A stretch of 64,000 bases of DNA from contig NC_057803.1 of assembly GCF_018294505.1 (NCBI RefSeq), forward strand, positions 689,133,394 to 689,197,393, read 5' to 3'. Of this stretch, positions 11,611 to 23,948 are shown piece by piece; positions within the stretch are counted from its first letter, which is position 1; the number at the start of each line of letters is the position of its first letter. Position numbers and translations under genes: made by a program. The stretch comes from Triticum aestivum (Eukaryota > Streptophyta > Magnoliopsida > Poales > Poaceae). The notes beneath the pieces are model-generated. The model worked only from the letters and a program-made list of their open reading frames with translations. It did not search any database and was not told the DNA's origin.

Positions 11611-12338
11611 CTATGCTCGCTCAGAGCGTGCCAGCCGGTTTTGTTGTAGGTTACTTCGGGCGCGCTTGACGTTGTCCGGACGCTTAACACCTGGATTGGG
11701 GAATTGCCTTGATAGGCTACTTTGAACTTCCGCCGCCAGGGCCGCCGTGTGCTCCTCCGTTCGGAGGGAGCATTCGGTGTTTCCATTTACCGTAATGACT
11801 CCGCGAGGGCCTGGATGTTGAGCTTCAGATATGCATAGTGCGGCACCGCATTGAATTTCGCGAATGCGGTTCGTCCGAACAGGGCATGATAGCCACTGCG
11901 GAATGGGACTATCTCGAAGATTAACTCTTCGCTTCGGAAATTATCCGGGGATCCGAAGACCACTTCGAGTGTAACCGAGCCTGTACAGCTGGCTTCTACA
12001 CCTGGTATGACTCCTTTAAAGGTTGTGTTTGTGGGTTTAATCCTTGAGGGATCTATACCCATTTTCTGCACCGTATCCTGATAAAGCAGGTTCAGGCTGC
12101 TGCCGCCGTCCATGAGGACTCTGGTGAGGTGAAATCCATCAATGATTGGGTCTAGGACCAATGCGGCGAATCCGCCGTGACGGATGCTAGTGGGGTGGTC
12201 CCTTCGATCAAAAGTGATCGGGCAGGAGGACCATGGGTTGAACTTTGGGGCAACCGGCTCCAACGCATAGACGTCCTTGAGAGCATGCTTCCGCTCCCTG
12301 TTGGGGATATGGTTGCGTATATCATGTTCACCGTCCAC
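11611..12338 (-). pseudogene. pro: Fatima-like aspartic protease, frameshifted
   Basis: A retropepsin-like domain carries the active-site block LMDGGSSLNLLY and the flap-side SGYHALFGRTAF. It would cleave the Gag polyprotein. The frame is offset from the capsid frame by a one-base loss near 12300. Another one-base loss near 11800 ends it early at 11787, while the alternative frame stays open to a stop at about 11611. Nothing enzymatic follows it. Confidence 0.8.
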
Positions 12339-13686
12339 ACTTGCGGGGGGAAACCCTTCTGTCCTCTGTTGTTCGGTGGCCAGGGCCCCTCCTCGTCATC
12401 GCTATGCAACCCCTTGTCTCTGATTTCGGCACTTAACTTGCCTAACTGCTTGAACACCCAACAATCCCTGTTGGTGTGGTTGGCTGGTTGTTCGGGGGTG
12501 CCGTGTATCTGGCACGAGCGATCGAGTATCCGGTCTAAACTGGATGGGCCCGGGGGGTTTCTTTTGAATGGCTTCTTCCGCTGACCGGGTTTAGAGCCTC
12601 TGAATCCGGCATTAACTGCCGTATCCTCAGTGTTGTCATTGTTAATGCGGCGCTTGTGCTTGTTGCGACGTGACCTGCCGTTGTTGTCCTTGGTATTTGA
12701 ATTGCCAGGGCTCTTGGTTATGTTATTGCTACGAGCTAGCCAGCTGTCTTCTCCCATGCAAAAGCGGGTCATGAGTGTCGTGAGGGCTGCCATAGATTTC
12801 GGCTTTTCCTGTCCTAGGTGCCGGGCAAGCCATTCGTCTCGGATGTTGTTCCTGAAGGCTGCAAGGGCCTCGGCGTCCGGACAGTCGACTATTTGATTTT
12901 TCTTGGTTAGGAACCGTGTCCAGAATTGTCTGGCTGATTCATCTGGCTGCTGGATTATGTGGCTTAGGTCATCGGCGTCTGGTGGCCGCACATAAGTGCC
13001 CTGGAAGTTGTCAAGGAACGCGGATTCCAGGTCCTCCCAGCAACTAATTGACTCTGCTGGCAGGCTGTTAAGCCAATGTCGAGCTGGTCCTTTAAGTTTG
13101 AGTGGGAGGTATTTGATGGCGTGTAGATCCATACTGCGGGATCTGTTGTGCCATCGTATGATTCGATGTTTACGGGTTTAAAACCCTCGGGGATTTGATG
13201 ATCCATTACTTCGTCCGTGAAGCATAGTGGGTGTGCGGCGCCCCTGTACTGGGCTATATCGTGACGCAGCTCGGATGAGTTTTGTCTTTTCTGTTCGGCC
13301 TGGCCGTATTTATCATATCCGGCGTGACGGTTATAGTCACGTGACATGGGGCGCCCACGCGATCCGTAGATCGATCTTGTTTGCCTTGCCTTATTCTCCA
13401 ATATGTCTCGCAGGTCTGTTGCGTCTCCCCGCGCTCTGGTATTTTTTGAGCGGTGTCGGGGTGCGGCTTGGGTAGAGGGCCGGAAGGCCTCTCTGTTGCG
13501 GCCACGGGGTGGCCGATCGGGCGCATCGTACGCTGGTGATGTAGGTTTAGTTGCTTCCTCCACAAGTTGGGGTAGCAGCCTGCGCTTTGGGTAGCTCTTG
13601 GAGGGGTGTTCGAGTTTATACTCTTCGGCCACCAGGACTTCGGTCCATCTGACGGCTAGCAAGTCTTGGTCAGCTCTAAGCTGCTG
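12300..13686 (-). pseudogene. gag: Fatima-like Gag, capsid part
   Basis: Continuation of Gag after an in-frame stop at 13687. It contains the retrotransposon-gag core (LPLKLKGPARHWLNSLP, SCWEDLESAFLDNFQGTY, ARQFWTRFL) and a basic nucleic-acid-binding tail with CQIHG ... NHTNRDCWVF. A shift or small loss near 13135 moves the reading frame between the two open pieces (12964-13662 and 12152-13132). Confidence 0.8.
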
Positions 13687-14862
13687 CTATTTTTTCTTGA
13701 GGCTGTTTGCCGTGGCCATAAGCCTGCGTTTGAAACGCTCTTGTTCGACGGGATCCTCTGGCAGGACGAATTCATCGTCGTCGAGGCTTGCCTCGTTTTC
13801 GGAGGGAGGCATATAATTGTCGTCCTCGACCTCCCTGTCCGTAGCTCTCTCATGAGGGCTGGCTCCTTCGTTCTCCTGCGCTGAATCCTGCTGGAGGGGG
13901 TTGTCTTCGGCACTATCCGGCGTGTTGTTATCTCTGGTGCCAGACTTGCGGTTTTTGCTTTGGCGGGATTTAGAGCGGCGCCGCTGACGTCGGCGCTTGG
14001 GTTGCTTCTTGGAGTTGTCGTCCTCGGTTTTTTCATCGCCATCCCCTGCTTTGGGGATGTCCACCATGTATATGTCATATGACGAGGTGGCTGTCCAGTG
14101 CCCTATAGGTGCTGGTTCTTGGTCGTCTCCTTCATTGGTGTCCATACCGTCAATGTCTTCGGAGTCGAAGTCCAGCATGTCGGTTAAATCGTCGACAGTG
14201 GCTACAAAGTGGGTGGTGGGTGGGTTTTGATTTTCTTCGTCGTCCGCATCCCAACCATGCTGACCATAGTCCGGCCAGGGCTCTCCTGACAAAGAGAGAG
14301 ACTTTAGTGAATTCAGGACATCGCCAAAGGGCGAGTGCTGAAAGAGGTCCGCGGCGGTGAACTCCATGATCGGAGCCCAATCGGGTTCGATCGGAAGGGG
14401 TGCGGGAGATTCGGAGTTCGGAACGGAGTCCGGCACCCTGGAGTCATTGGCCTCGCAAAGGACTAGGCTGGTGTTCGGCTCTATCGCCGTAGAGATCGCG
14501 GCTCCCGCGCCGGTGTCCAACCGTCCGTCTCCAACTGGCGTAGTCGGCTCCAAGCTAATGGTCGGAGCGGGCACCTGAGTGATGCTCTGGGCGTTGTCCA
14601 ACGGCACAGCTAAATCATGCCCATGGTGACAGTGCGGCGCGCTCGGCCGTTGCTCAAATCCGTCGAAGATCAAGTCCCCGCGGATGTTGGCCATGTAGTT
14701 TAAACTTCCAAACCTGACCTGATGGCCAGGGGCGTAGCTTTCGATCTGCTCCAGATGGCCAAGCGAATTGGCCCGCAGTGCGAAGCCACCGAATACGAAG
14801 ATCTGTTTGGGGAGAAAAGTCTCACCCTGGACTGCGTCGTGGTTGATGATCGAAGAAGCCAT
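13687..14862 (-). pseudogene. gag: Fatima-like Gag, N-terminal extension
   Basis: The first ATG after the LTR opens a 391-codon frame (MASSIINHDAVQGETFLPKQ). It is a long Gag leader region: an acidic middle (DLTDMLDFDSEDIDGMD), a basic patch (PKRRRQRRRSKSR) suggesting nucleic-acid binding or nuclear import, and a short coiled tail. It ends at a TAG that sits in frame with the continuing capsid frame, so the stop looks like a point mutation rather than the natural end. Confidence 0.75.
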
Positions 14863-14909
14863 CGGGCCTTAAGGTGACGACACAGAGGAACTCTCAATGA
14901 AAGCACCAA

Positions 14910-15381
14910 TGTCGGTGTCAAAACCGGCGGATCTCGGGTAGGGGGTCCCGAACTGTGCGTCTAGGCGGATGGTAACAAGAGACAAGGCACACGATGTTTT
15001 TACCCAGGTTCGGGCCCTCTCGATGGAGGTAAAACCCTACTCCTGCTTGATTAATATTGATGATATGGTAGTACAAGAGTTGATCTACCACGAGATCAGA
15101 GAGGCTAAACCCTACAAGCTAGCCTATGGTATGATTGTTGTTCGTCCTACGGACTAAAAACTCTCCGGTTTATATAGACACCGGAGAGGGCTAGGGTTAC
15201 ACGGAGTCGGTTACAATGGGAGGAGATCTTCATACCATATCGCCAAGCTTGCCTTCCACGCCAAGGAAAGTCCTATCCGGACACGAGACGAAGTCTTCAA
15301 TCTTGTATCTTCATAGTCCGGGAGTCCTGCCAAAGGTCATAGTCCGGCCATCCGGACACTCCCTAATCCAGGACTCCCTCA
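14910..15381 (-). repeat. Fatima-like 5' LTR
   Basis: This is the promoter copy for the minus-strand element. A TATA-like tatataaacc lies on the minus strand at 15167-15176. The primer-binding position (14890-14909, minus strand ttggtgctttcattgagagt) does not match a tRNA I can name with confidence. Confidence 0.9.
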
Positions 15382-15386
15382 ATGGA

Positions 15387-16858
15387 CTGTGACAGACTTG
15401 TCCGATGATCGGCGAGCGATAGAAAACAAATGGATCTTTAAGTAGAAGACGGACGCGGATGGTAATGTTACCATCTATAAAGCTCGACTTGTCGCTAAGG
15501 GTTATCGGCAAGTTCAAGGGGTTGACTACGACGAGACTTTCTCGCCCGTAGCAAAGCTGAAGTCCGTCCGAATCATGTTAGCAATTGCCGCATACTATGA
15601 TTATGAGGTATGGCAGATGGACGTCAAAACAGCATTCCTTAACGGCTATCTTAAGGAAGAACTGTATATGATGCAGCCGGAAGGTTTTGTCGATCCTAAG
15701 AATGCTGACAAGGTATGGAAGCTCCAGCGATCCATTTATGGGCTGGTGTAAGCATCTCGGAGTTGGAACATTCGCTTTGATGAGATGACCAAAGCGTTTG
15801 GGTTTATGCAGACTTATGGAGAAGCCTGCGTTTACAAGAAAGTGAGTGGGAGCTCTGTAGCATTTCTCATATTATATGTAGATGACATACTTTTGATGGG
15901 AAATGATATAGAACACCTGGACAGCATTAAAGCCTACTTGAATAAGTGTTTTTCAATGAAGGACCTTGGAGAAGCTGCTTACATATTAGGCATCAAGATC
16001 TATAGTTATAGATCGAGACGCCTCATAGGTCTTTCACAAAGCAGATACCCTTATAAGATATTGAAGAAGTTCAATATGGATCAGTCCAAGAAAGGGTTCT
16101 TGCCTGTATTGCAAGGTGTGAGATTTAGCTCGGCTCAATGCCCGACCACGGCAGAAGATAAAGAAGAGATGAGTGTCATCCCCTATGCCTCAGCCATAGG
16201 ATCTATTATGTATGCCATGCTGTGTACCAGACCTGATGTAAACCTTGCCGTAAGTTTGGTAGGAAGGTACCAAAGTAATCCCGACAAGGAACACTGGACA
16301 GCGGTCAAGAATATCCTTAAGTACCTGAAAACGACTAAGGACATGTTTCTCGTTTATGGAGGTGACGAAGAGCTCGTCGTAAAGGGTTACGTCGACGCTA
16401 GCTTCTACACAGATCTGGATGACTCTAAGTCACAAACCGGATACGTGTATATGTTGAATTGTGGAGCAGTAAGCTGGTGCAATTGCAAGCAGAGCGTCGT
16501 GGCGGGATCTACATGTGAAGCGGAATATATGGCAGCCTCGAAGGAAGCGCATGAAGCAATATGGATGAAGGAGTTCATCACCGACCTAGGAGTCATACCC
16601 AATGCATCGGGGCCGATCACTCTCTTCTGTGACAACACTGGAGCTATTGCCCTTGCCAAGGAGCCCAGGTTTCACAAGAAGACCAGGGACATCAAGCGTC
16701 GTTTCAACTCCATCCGTGAAAATTTTCAAGATGGAGACATAGATATTTGTAAAGTACATACAGATCTGAATGTCGCAGATCCGTTGACTAAACCTCTTCC
16801 GCGAGCAAAACATGATCAACACCAGAACTCTATGGGTGTTCGATTCATCACAATGTAA
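15387..16858 (+). pseudogene. pol: Angela-like reverse transcriptase and RNase H
   Basis: This continues pol after the Fatima-like insertion. The reverse transcriptase active site is in LILYVDDILLMGND near 15875. RNase H blocks are GYVDASFYTD, SKSQTGYV, VSWCNCKQ, STCEAEYMA and LFCDNTGAIAL, ending with VADPLTKPLP. Two in-frame stops precede the YVDD site: TAG at 15443-15445 and TAA at 15749-15751. An ATG at 15785 reopens the frame. The natural stop is at 16856-16858, followed by the polypurine tract (16880-16890) and the 3' LTR. Confidence 0.9.
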
Positions 16859-16890
16859 CTAGATTATTGACTCTAGTGCAAGTGGGAGAC

Positions 16891-18594
16891 TGTTGGAAAT
16901 ATGCCCTAGAGGCAATAATAAAAGGATTATTATTATATTTCCTTGTTCGTGATAATTGTCTTTTATTCATGCTATAATTGTATTATCCGAAAATCGTAAT
17001 ACATGTGTGAATACATAGACCACAACATGTCCCTAGTGAGCCTATAGTTGACTAGCTCGTTGATCAACAGATAGTCATGGTTTCCTGACTATAGACATTG
17101 GATGTCATTGATAACGGGATCACATCATTAGGAGAATGATGTGATGGACAAGACCCAATCTTAAGCATAGCACAAGATCGTGTAGTTCATTTTGCTAGAG
17201 CTTTTCCAATGTCAAGTATCTTTTCCTTGGACCATGAGATCGTGTAACTCCCGGATACCGTAGGAGTGGTTTGGGTGTACCAAACGTCACAACGTAACTG
17301 GGTGACTATAAATGTATGCTACGAGTATACGAAAGTGTCTGTTGGGTTGACACGGATCGAGACTGGGATTTGTCACTCCGTATGACGAAGAGGTATCACT
17401 GGGCCCACTCGGTAATGCATCATAATAATGAGCTCAAAGTGACCAAGTGTCTAGTCACGGGATCATGCATTACGGTACGAGTGAAGTGGCTTGCCGGTAA
17501 CGAGATTGAACAAGGTACTGGGATACCGACGATCGAATCTCGGGCAAGTAAAGTACCGATTGACAAAGGGAATTGTATACGGGGTTGCTTGAATCCTCGA
17601 CATCGTGGTTCATCCGATGAGATCATCGAGGAGCATGTGGGAGCCAACATGGGTATCTAGATCCCGCTGTTGGTTATTGACCGGAGAGCCTTCTCGGTCA
17701 TGTCTGCGTGTCTCCCGAACCCGTAGGGTCTACACACTTTGGTGACGCTAGGGTTGTAAAGATATTAGTATGCAGCAAACCGAAAGTTATTCGGAGTCCC
17801 GGATGAGATCCCGGACGTCACGAAAAGTTCCGGAATGGTCCGGAGGTAAAGAATTATATATGGGAAGTTGAGTTTCGACCATCGGGAAAGTTTCGGGGTT
17901 CACCGGTATTGTACCGGGACCACTGGAAGGGTCCCGGGGGTCCACCGGGTGGGGCCACCTATCCCGGAGGGCCCCATGGGCTGAAGTGGGAGGGGAACCA
18001 GCCCCTGGTGGGATGGTGCACCCCCCTGGGACCCCCTCTGCGCCTAGAGTTGCGAACCCTAGGGGAGGGGGCGCCTCCATTTGCCTTGGGGGGCAAGTTT
18101 CCCCCCTTGGCCGCCGCCCCCCTAGGAGATCCCATCTCCTAGGGCCGGCGCCCCCCTGGGGTCCCTATATAAAGAGGGGGTGGGAGGGCAGCCGCACCCT
18201 GACACCTGGCGCCTCCTTTCCCCCCTTGCTAAACCTCTCCCTCCCGTAGTCGCTTGGCGAAGCCCTATCGGATCCCTGCTGCATGCACCACCACACCGTC
18301 GTGCTGCTGGATCTTCATCAACCTCTCCTTTCCCCTTGCTGGATCAAGAAGGAGGAGACGTCACGCTGACCGTACGTGTGTTGAACGCGGAGGTGCCGTC
18401 CGTTCGGCGCTAGGATCTCCGGTGATTTGGATCACGACGAGTACGACTCCCTCAACCCTGTTCTCTTGAACGCTTCCGCTCGTGATCTACAAGGGTATGT
18501 AGATGCATTCCTCTCTCTCTCGTTGCTAGATGAACTCATAGATTGATCTTGGTGAACGTAGGAAATTTTTTATTTTATGCAATGTTCTCCAACA
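16891..18594 (+). repeat. Angela-like 3' LTR
   Basis: A 1704-bp partner of 776-2479, preceded by caagtgggagac, a purine-rich priming tract. It ends ccaaca, followed by the duplication ctaac and then by the interrupted LTR of retrotransposon A. Confidence 0.95.
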
Positions 18595-18599
18595 CTAAC

Positions 18600-18927
18600 C
18601 TATTGACCTAGTGCCTAGTGCCCGTTGCTGTTTTTTGCTTGTTTTTTACATCGCAGGAAATCAATATCAAACGGAGTCCAAACACCGCGTAACTTTTTGG
18701 AGGTTTTTTCTGGACCATAAGGAACCCAATGGGCCTGAGCTACACCTAGGGGGGGTGCCCCAAGGGGGGCACAATCCACCAGCGCGTGCCAGGGCCCCCT
18801 GGCGCGCCCAGGTGGGTTGTGCCCACCTCGGTGGCCTCCCGCACCCCCTCTTTGCGCTATAAATTCCCAAATATTCCGAAACCCTTTGGGGTAGCCCTAG
18901 ATTAGAAGTTCCGCCACTGCAAGGTCT
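18600..18927 (+). repeat. Retrotransposon A 5' LTR, fragment 2
   Basis: It is collinear with about 51314-51635 of the 3' LTR (ctattgacc..., then ccgcgtaactttttggag and ctttggggtagccctag). A TATA-like ctataaat lies near 18857. It ends in ggtct, duplicated by the outer Sabrina insertion. Confidence 0.85.
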
Positions 18928-20435
18928 TGATACGTCCATTTTGCATCATGCTTTTATATAAATATTTATTGGATTATGGGCTGTTATTACACATTATATA
19001 TCAATACTTATGGCTATTCTCTCTTATTTTGTAAGGTTTACCATGAAGAGGGGGAATGCCGGCAGCTGGAATTTCTGGCTGGCAAAGGAGCAAACATTGG
19101 AAACCTATTCTGCACTGCTCCAAAAGACCGGAAACGCCACGAAACCTATTTTTGGATTTAATAAGAATTATTGAGCGGAAGAAACACCTCAGGGGGCCCA
19201 CACCCTGTCCAGGAGGGTGGGGGGCGCCCACCCCTACTAGGCACGCCCCCTGTCTCCTGGGCCCCCTGGTGCCCCCCGGTGTCCATCTTCTGCTATATGA
19301 AGGGTTTTATCCTGTAAAAAATCATGGGGAAGCTTAGAAGACGAAACTCCGCCGCCACGAGGCGGAACCAATCTAAAGCTCCGGCAGATCTGTTCTGCCG
19401 GGGACACTTCCCTCCGGGAAGGGGAAATCATCACCATCGTCATCATCAACGATCCTCCCACCGGGAGATGGTCAATCTCCATCAACATCTTCATCAGCAC
19501 CATCTCCTCTCAAACCCTAGTTCATCTCTTGTATCCAATCTTGTATCCAAAACCACAAATTGGTACCTGTGGGTTGCTAGTAGTGTTGATTACTCCTTGT
19601 AGTTGATACTTATTGGTTTACTTGGTGGAATATTATATGTTCATATACTTAATGCATATTATACACCTCTGATTATGAACATGAATATGCTTTGTGAGTA
19701 GTTACATTTGTTCCTGAGGACATGGGTGAAGTCTTGCTATTAGTAGTCATGTGAATCTGGTATTCGTTCGATATTTTGATGAGATGTATGTTGTCCTTCC
19801 TCTAGTGGTGTTATGTGAACGTCGACTACATGACACTTCACCATTATTTGGGCCTAGAGGAAGTCATTGGGAAGTAATAAGTAGATGATGGGTTGCTAGA
19901 GTGACAGAAGCTTAAACCCTAGTTTATGTGTTGCTTCGTAAGGGGCTGATTTGGATCCATATGTTTAATGTTGTGGTTAGGTTTACCTTAATACTTTTGT
20001 TGTAGTTGCGGATGCTTGCAATAGGGGTTAATCATAAGTGGGATGCTTGTCCAAGTAAGGACAGTACCCAAGCACCGGTCCACCCACATATCAAATTATC
20101 AAAGTACCGAACGCGAATCATATGAGTGTGATGAAACTAGCTTGACGATAATTCCCATGTGTCCTCGGGAGCACTTTTCTCATTATAAGAAATTGTCCAG
20201 TCTTGTCCTTTGCTACAAAAAGGATTGGGCCACCTTGCTGCACCTTATTTACTTTTATTACTTGTTACTCGTTACAATTTATCTTATCACAAAACTATCT
20301 ATTACTTACAATTTCAGTGCTTGCAGAGAAAACCTTACTGAAAACCGCTTATCATTTCCTTCTGCTCCTCGTTGGGTTTGACACTCTTACTTATCGAAAG
20401 GACTACGATAGATCCCCTACACTTGTGGGTCATCA
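18928..20435 (+). repeat. Outer Sabrina-like 5' LTR
   Basis: About 1508 bp, with the family termini, and directly followed by the primer-binding site. It matches 47862-49383 in direct orientation and the inner Sabrina LTRs (22426-23948 and 31155-32675) in inverted orientation. Confidence 0.92.
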
Positions 20436-20446
20436 AGACTCTTTTC

Positions 20447-20464
20447 TGGCGCCGTTGCCGGGGA
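20447..20464 (+). other. Primer-binding site, tRNA-Asp type (outer Sabrina)
   Basis: The 18 bases tggcgccgttgccgggga are the complement of the 3' end of plant tRNA-Asp including CCA. They lie 11 bases after the LTR end. Confidence 0.85.
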
Positions 20465-20541
20465 GTGTAGCGCTTTTGGTGAGTGGAACTTGGTAAGGAA
20501 ACATTTATATAGTGTGCTGAAATTTTCTATTACTTGTTACT

Positions 20542-20613
20542 ATGGAAACTAATCCTTTGAGGGGCTTGTTTGGGGCATCTTCGCCCTGACCACTAGAGCA
20601 AAGAGTTGCTCCT
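20542..20613 (+). pseudogene. gag: Outer Sabrina gag, first codons
   Basis: Gag starts METNPLRGLFG at 20542, the same start as in the inner copy at 31048. A TGA at 20587 breaks the frame, and the solo LTR cuts it after the target ctcct. The frame resumes after 22122. Confidence 0.75.
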
Positions 20614-22121
20614 TAATACGTCTCCAACGTATCTACAATTTTTGATTGTTCCATGCTATTATATTACCTGTTTTGGATGTTTATGGGCTTTATTTTACAC
20701 ATTATTACCATTTTTGGGACTAAACTACTAACCGGAGGCCCAGCCCGTATTGTTGTTTTTTTTGCCTATTTCAGTATTTCGAAGAAAAGGAATATCAAAC
20801 GGAGTCCAAGTCAAGAAGCAGTCGAGGCGGCCATGAGAGGGTAGGGCGCCCCCCCTATAGGGCGCGCCCCCTGTCTCGTGGGCCCCTCGGGCGGCCACCG
20901 ACATACTTCTTCCTCCTATATAAGCCAACATACCCCGAAAACATCCAGGGAGCCACCAAAGAAATATTTCCTCCACCGTAACCTTCTGTATCCGCGAGAT
21001 TCCATCTTGAAGCCGTCGCCGGCGTTCTACCGAAGGGTGATTCCACCACGGAGGGCTTCTACATCAACACCATAGCCCTTCCGATGAGTTGTGAGTAGTT
21101 TACCACAGACCTTCAGGTCCATAGTTATTAGCTAGATGGCTTCTTCTCTCTTTTTGGATCCCAATACAATGGTCTCCCCCTCTCTTGTGGAGATCTATTC
21201 GATGTAATATCTTTTTGCGATGTGTTTGTCGAGATCCGATGAATTGTGGGTTTATGATCAAGTTTATCTATGGATAATAATTGAATCTTCTCTGAATTCT
21301 TTTATATGATTGAGTTATCTTTGCAAGTCTCTTCGAATTATCGGTTTGGTTTGGCCTACTAGATTGATCTTTCTTGCCATGGGAGAAGTGCTTAGCTTTG
21401 GGTTCAATCTTGTGGTGTTCTTACCCAGTGACAGAAGGGTTGCAAGACACGTATTGTATTGTTGCCATCGAGGGTAAAAAGATGGGGTTTATATCATATT
21501 TCTTGAGTTTATCCCTCTACATCATGTCATCTTGCTTAATGCATTAGTATGTTCTTATGAACTTAATACTCTAGATGCATGCTGGATAGCGGTCGATGTG
21601 TGGAGTAATAGTAGTAGATGCAGGCAGGAGTCGGTCTACTTGTTGCGGACGTGATGCCTATATACATGATCATGCCTAGATAACGTCATAATTATTCGCT
21701 TTTCTATCAATTGCTCGACAGTAATTTGTTCACCCACCGTAATACTTATGCTATCTTGAGAGAAGCCACTAGTGAAACCTATGGCCTCCGGGTCTATCTC
21801 TTATCATATTTGCTTCCAATTTACTTTTATTTGCATCTTTTATTTTTTGCATCTATATTATAAAATACCAAAATATATTTATCTTATCTTATTATCTCTA
21901 TTAGATCTCACTTTCGCAAGTGGCCGTGAAGGGATTGACAACCCCTTTATTGCGTTGGTTGTGAGTTCTTTGTTTGTTTGTGTAGGTTCATGGGACTTGT
22001 TGAGGAGCCTCCTACTAGATTGATACCTTGGTTCTCAAAAACCGAGGGAAATACTTACGCTACTATTTCTGCATCACCCTTTCCTCTTCAAGGAAAACCA
22101 AGGCAAGCGCAAGACGTAGCA
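20614..22121 (+). repeat. Solo LTR, WHAM/Sumana-like
   Basis: A single LTR of about 1508 bp (taatacgtctccaacg ... gacgtagca) is flanked by the perfect duplication ctcct at 20609-20613 and 22122-22126, with no internal region. It is related to the LTRs of the reversed element at 36529-44943. The first bases read TA instead of TG. Unequal recombination between the two LTRs of a full element is the usual origin. A TATA-like ctatataag lies near 20917. Confidence 0.9.
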
Positions 22122-22425
22122 CTCCTCAACCTACGGAACCTACTGAAAATGTTCACTTTGAAATTCCTTTTGGTTTGATAGAGAAACTGCTAGCTAATCC
22201 ATTTGCAGGAGATGGAACATTGCATCCCGATTTACATCTTATCTTTGTGGATGAAGTTTGTGGATTATTTAAGCTTGAAGGTATTCCCGATGATGTTGTC
22301 AAAAGGAAGGTCTTCCCTTTATCTTTGAAGGGAGATGCATTGACATGGTTTAGGCTATGTGATGATACGGGATCTTCGGATTATAAACGATTGAAGTTGG
22401 AATTTCACCAGAAGTTCTATCCTAT
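22122..22425 (+). pseudogene. gag: Outer Sabrina gag, second fragment
   Basis: The fragment reads ...ENVHFEIPFGLIEKLLANPF, then HPDLHLIFVDEVCGLFKL and KRLKLEFHQKFYP, matching the start of the inner copy's Gag (about 30660-30975, minus strand). It ends at cctat, where the reversed Sabrina begins. This is the capsid region of Gag. The frame itself is open here. Confidence 0.88.
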
Positions 22426-23948
22426 TGATGACCCACAAGTGTAGGGGATCTATCGTAGTCCTTTCGATAAGTAAGAGCGTCGAACCCAACGAGGAGCAGA
22501 AGGAAATGATAAGCGGTTTTCAGTAAGGTTTTCTCTGCAAGCACTGAAATAATAGGTGATAGATAGTTTTGTGATAAGATAAATAGTAACGAGCAAAAAG
22601 TAAATAAAGTAAATAAAGTGCAGCAAGGTGTCCCAATTCTTTATGTAGCAAAGGATAAGCCTGGACAAATTCTAATAGTGAGGAAGGAGCTCCCGAGGAC
22701 ACATTGGGAATTATCGTCAAGCTAGTTTTCATCACGTTCGTAAGATTCGCGTTCGGTACTTTGATAATTTGATATGTGGGTGGATCGACACTTGGGTACT
22801 GCCCTAACTTGGACAAGAACCCCACTTATGATTAACCCCTATTGCAAGCATCTGCAACTACAAAAAGGAATATTAAGGTAAACCTAACCACAACATTAAA
22901 CATATGGGTCCATATCAACCCCCAACGAAGCAACGCATAAACTAGGGTTTAAGCTTCTGTCACTCTAGCAACCCATCATCTACTTATTACTTTCCTATGC
23001 CTTCCTCTAGGCCCAAATAATGGTGAAGTCTCATGTAGTCGACGTTCACATAACACCACTAGAGGAAAGACAACATACATCTCATCAAAATATCGAACGA
23101 ATACAAAATTCACATGACTACTAATAGCAAGACTTCACCCATGTCCTCGGGAACAAACGTAACTACTCACAAAGCATATTCATGTTTATAATCAGAGGAG
23201 TAATAATATGCATAAAGGATATGAACATATGATCTTCCAGCAAGTAAACCAATTAGCATCAACTACAAGGAGTAATCAACACTACTAGCAACCCACAGGT
23301 ACCAATTTGTGGTTTTGATACAAGATTGGATACAAGAGATGAACTAGGGTTTTGAGAGGAGATGGTGCTGGTGAAGATGTTGATGGAGATTGACACCCTC
23401 CCGATGAGAGGATCATTGGTGATGACGTTGGTGATGACTTCCCCCTCCCGGAGGGAAGTGTCCCTGGCAGAACAGCTCCGCCAGAGCCCTAGATTGATTC
23501 CACCAAGGTTCCGCCTTGTGGTGGCGGAGTTTCATCCCGTAAGCTTGCCCACAATTTTTTCCAGGGTAAAAGTGATGATATAGCAGAAGATGGACGCCGG
23601 AGGCCCACCAGGGGGGCCAGGAGATAGGGGGTCACGCCCTACAGGGGGGGCACCCCCCTGTCTCCTGGACAGGGTGTGGGCCCCCTGGCCTATTTCTTTC
23701 ACTCATAAATTCTTAATAAATCCAAAAAGTTGTTTCGTGGAGTTTCAGGACTTTTGGAGTTGTGCAGAATAGGTTTCCAACGTTTGCTCCTTTTCCAGGC
23801 AGAATTCTAGCTGCCGGCGTTCCCCCTCTTCATGGTAAACCTTGTAAAATAAGAGAGAATAGCCATAAGTAATGAGATATAATGTGTAATGACAGCCCAC
23901 AATGCAATAAATATTGATATAAAAGCATGATGCAAAATGGACGTATCA
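22426..23948 (-). repeat. Inner Sabrina 3' LTR
   Basis: It begins tgatgacccacaagtg and ends ggacgtatca on the plus strand, 1523 bp, the reverse complement of the outer LTRs. Immediately right, aatcccccaagctt is the complement of the polypurine tract. Confidence 0.92.

Larger units (their letters stand above)
6270..15381 (-). mobile_element. Fatima-like non-autonomous Gypsy element with gag-pro and an antisense gene
   Basis: The termini tgtcggtgtcaaaacc and ...ggactccctca bound LTRs of 473 bp (6270-6742) and 472 bp (14910-15381). The target duplication atgga is at 6265-6269 and 15382-15386, inside Angela pol. The gag-protease frame reads leftward from 14862, so the element lies on the minus strand. 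After the protease no reverse transcriptase, RNase H or integrase is seen. Instead a spliced gene runs rightward from 7294 and meets gag-pro tail to tail. LTRs and Gag match the Triticeae Fatima family as I remember it. Jeli-like relatives are possible. Confidence 0.88.
776..18594 (+). mobile_element. Angela/BARE1-like Copia retrotransposon, split by a Fatima-like element
   Basis: The two LTRs are 1704 bp each (776-2479 and 16891-18594), begin tgttggaaatatgccc and end ccaaca. They are flanked by ctaac at 771-775 and 18595-18599. Without the nested 9.1-kb insertion the element is about 8.7 kb, a normal Angela/BARE1/WIS size. The order gag, protease, integrase, reverse transcriptase, RNase H is the Copia order. 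The coding frame has a frameshift, a lost zinc-knuckle cysteine and two stops in reverse transcriptase, so the copy cannot be autonomous. The first 200 bases of the LTRs differ at about six positions by eye. Confidence 0.95.

Noticed and set aside
20447..20464. tRNA-Asp gene
   Set aside because: Only the 18-nt complement of the tRNA 3' end is present, as expected of a primer-binding site.
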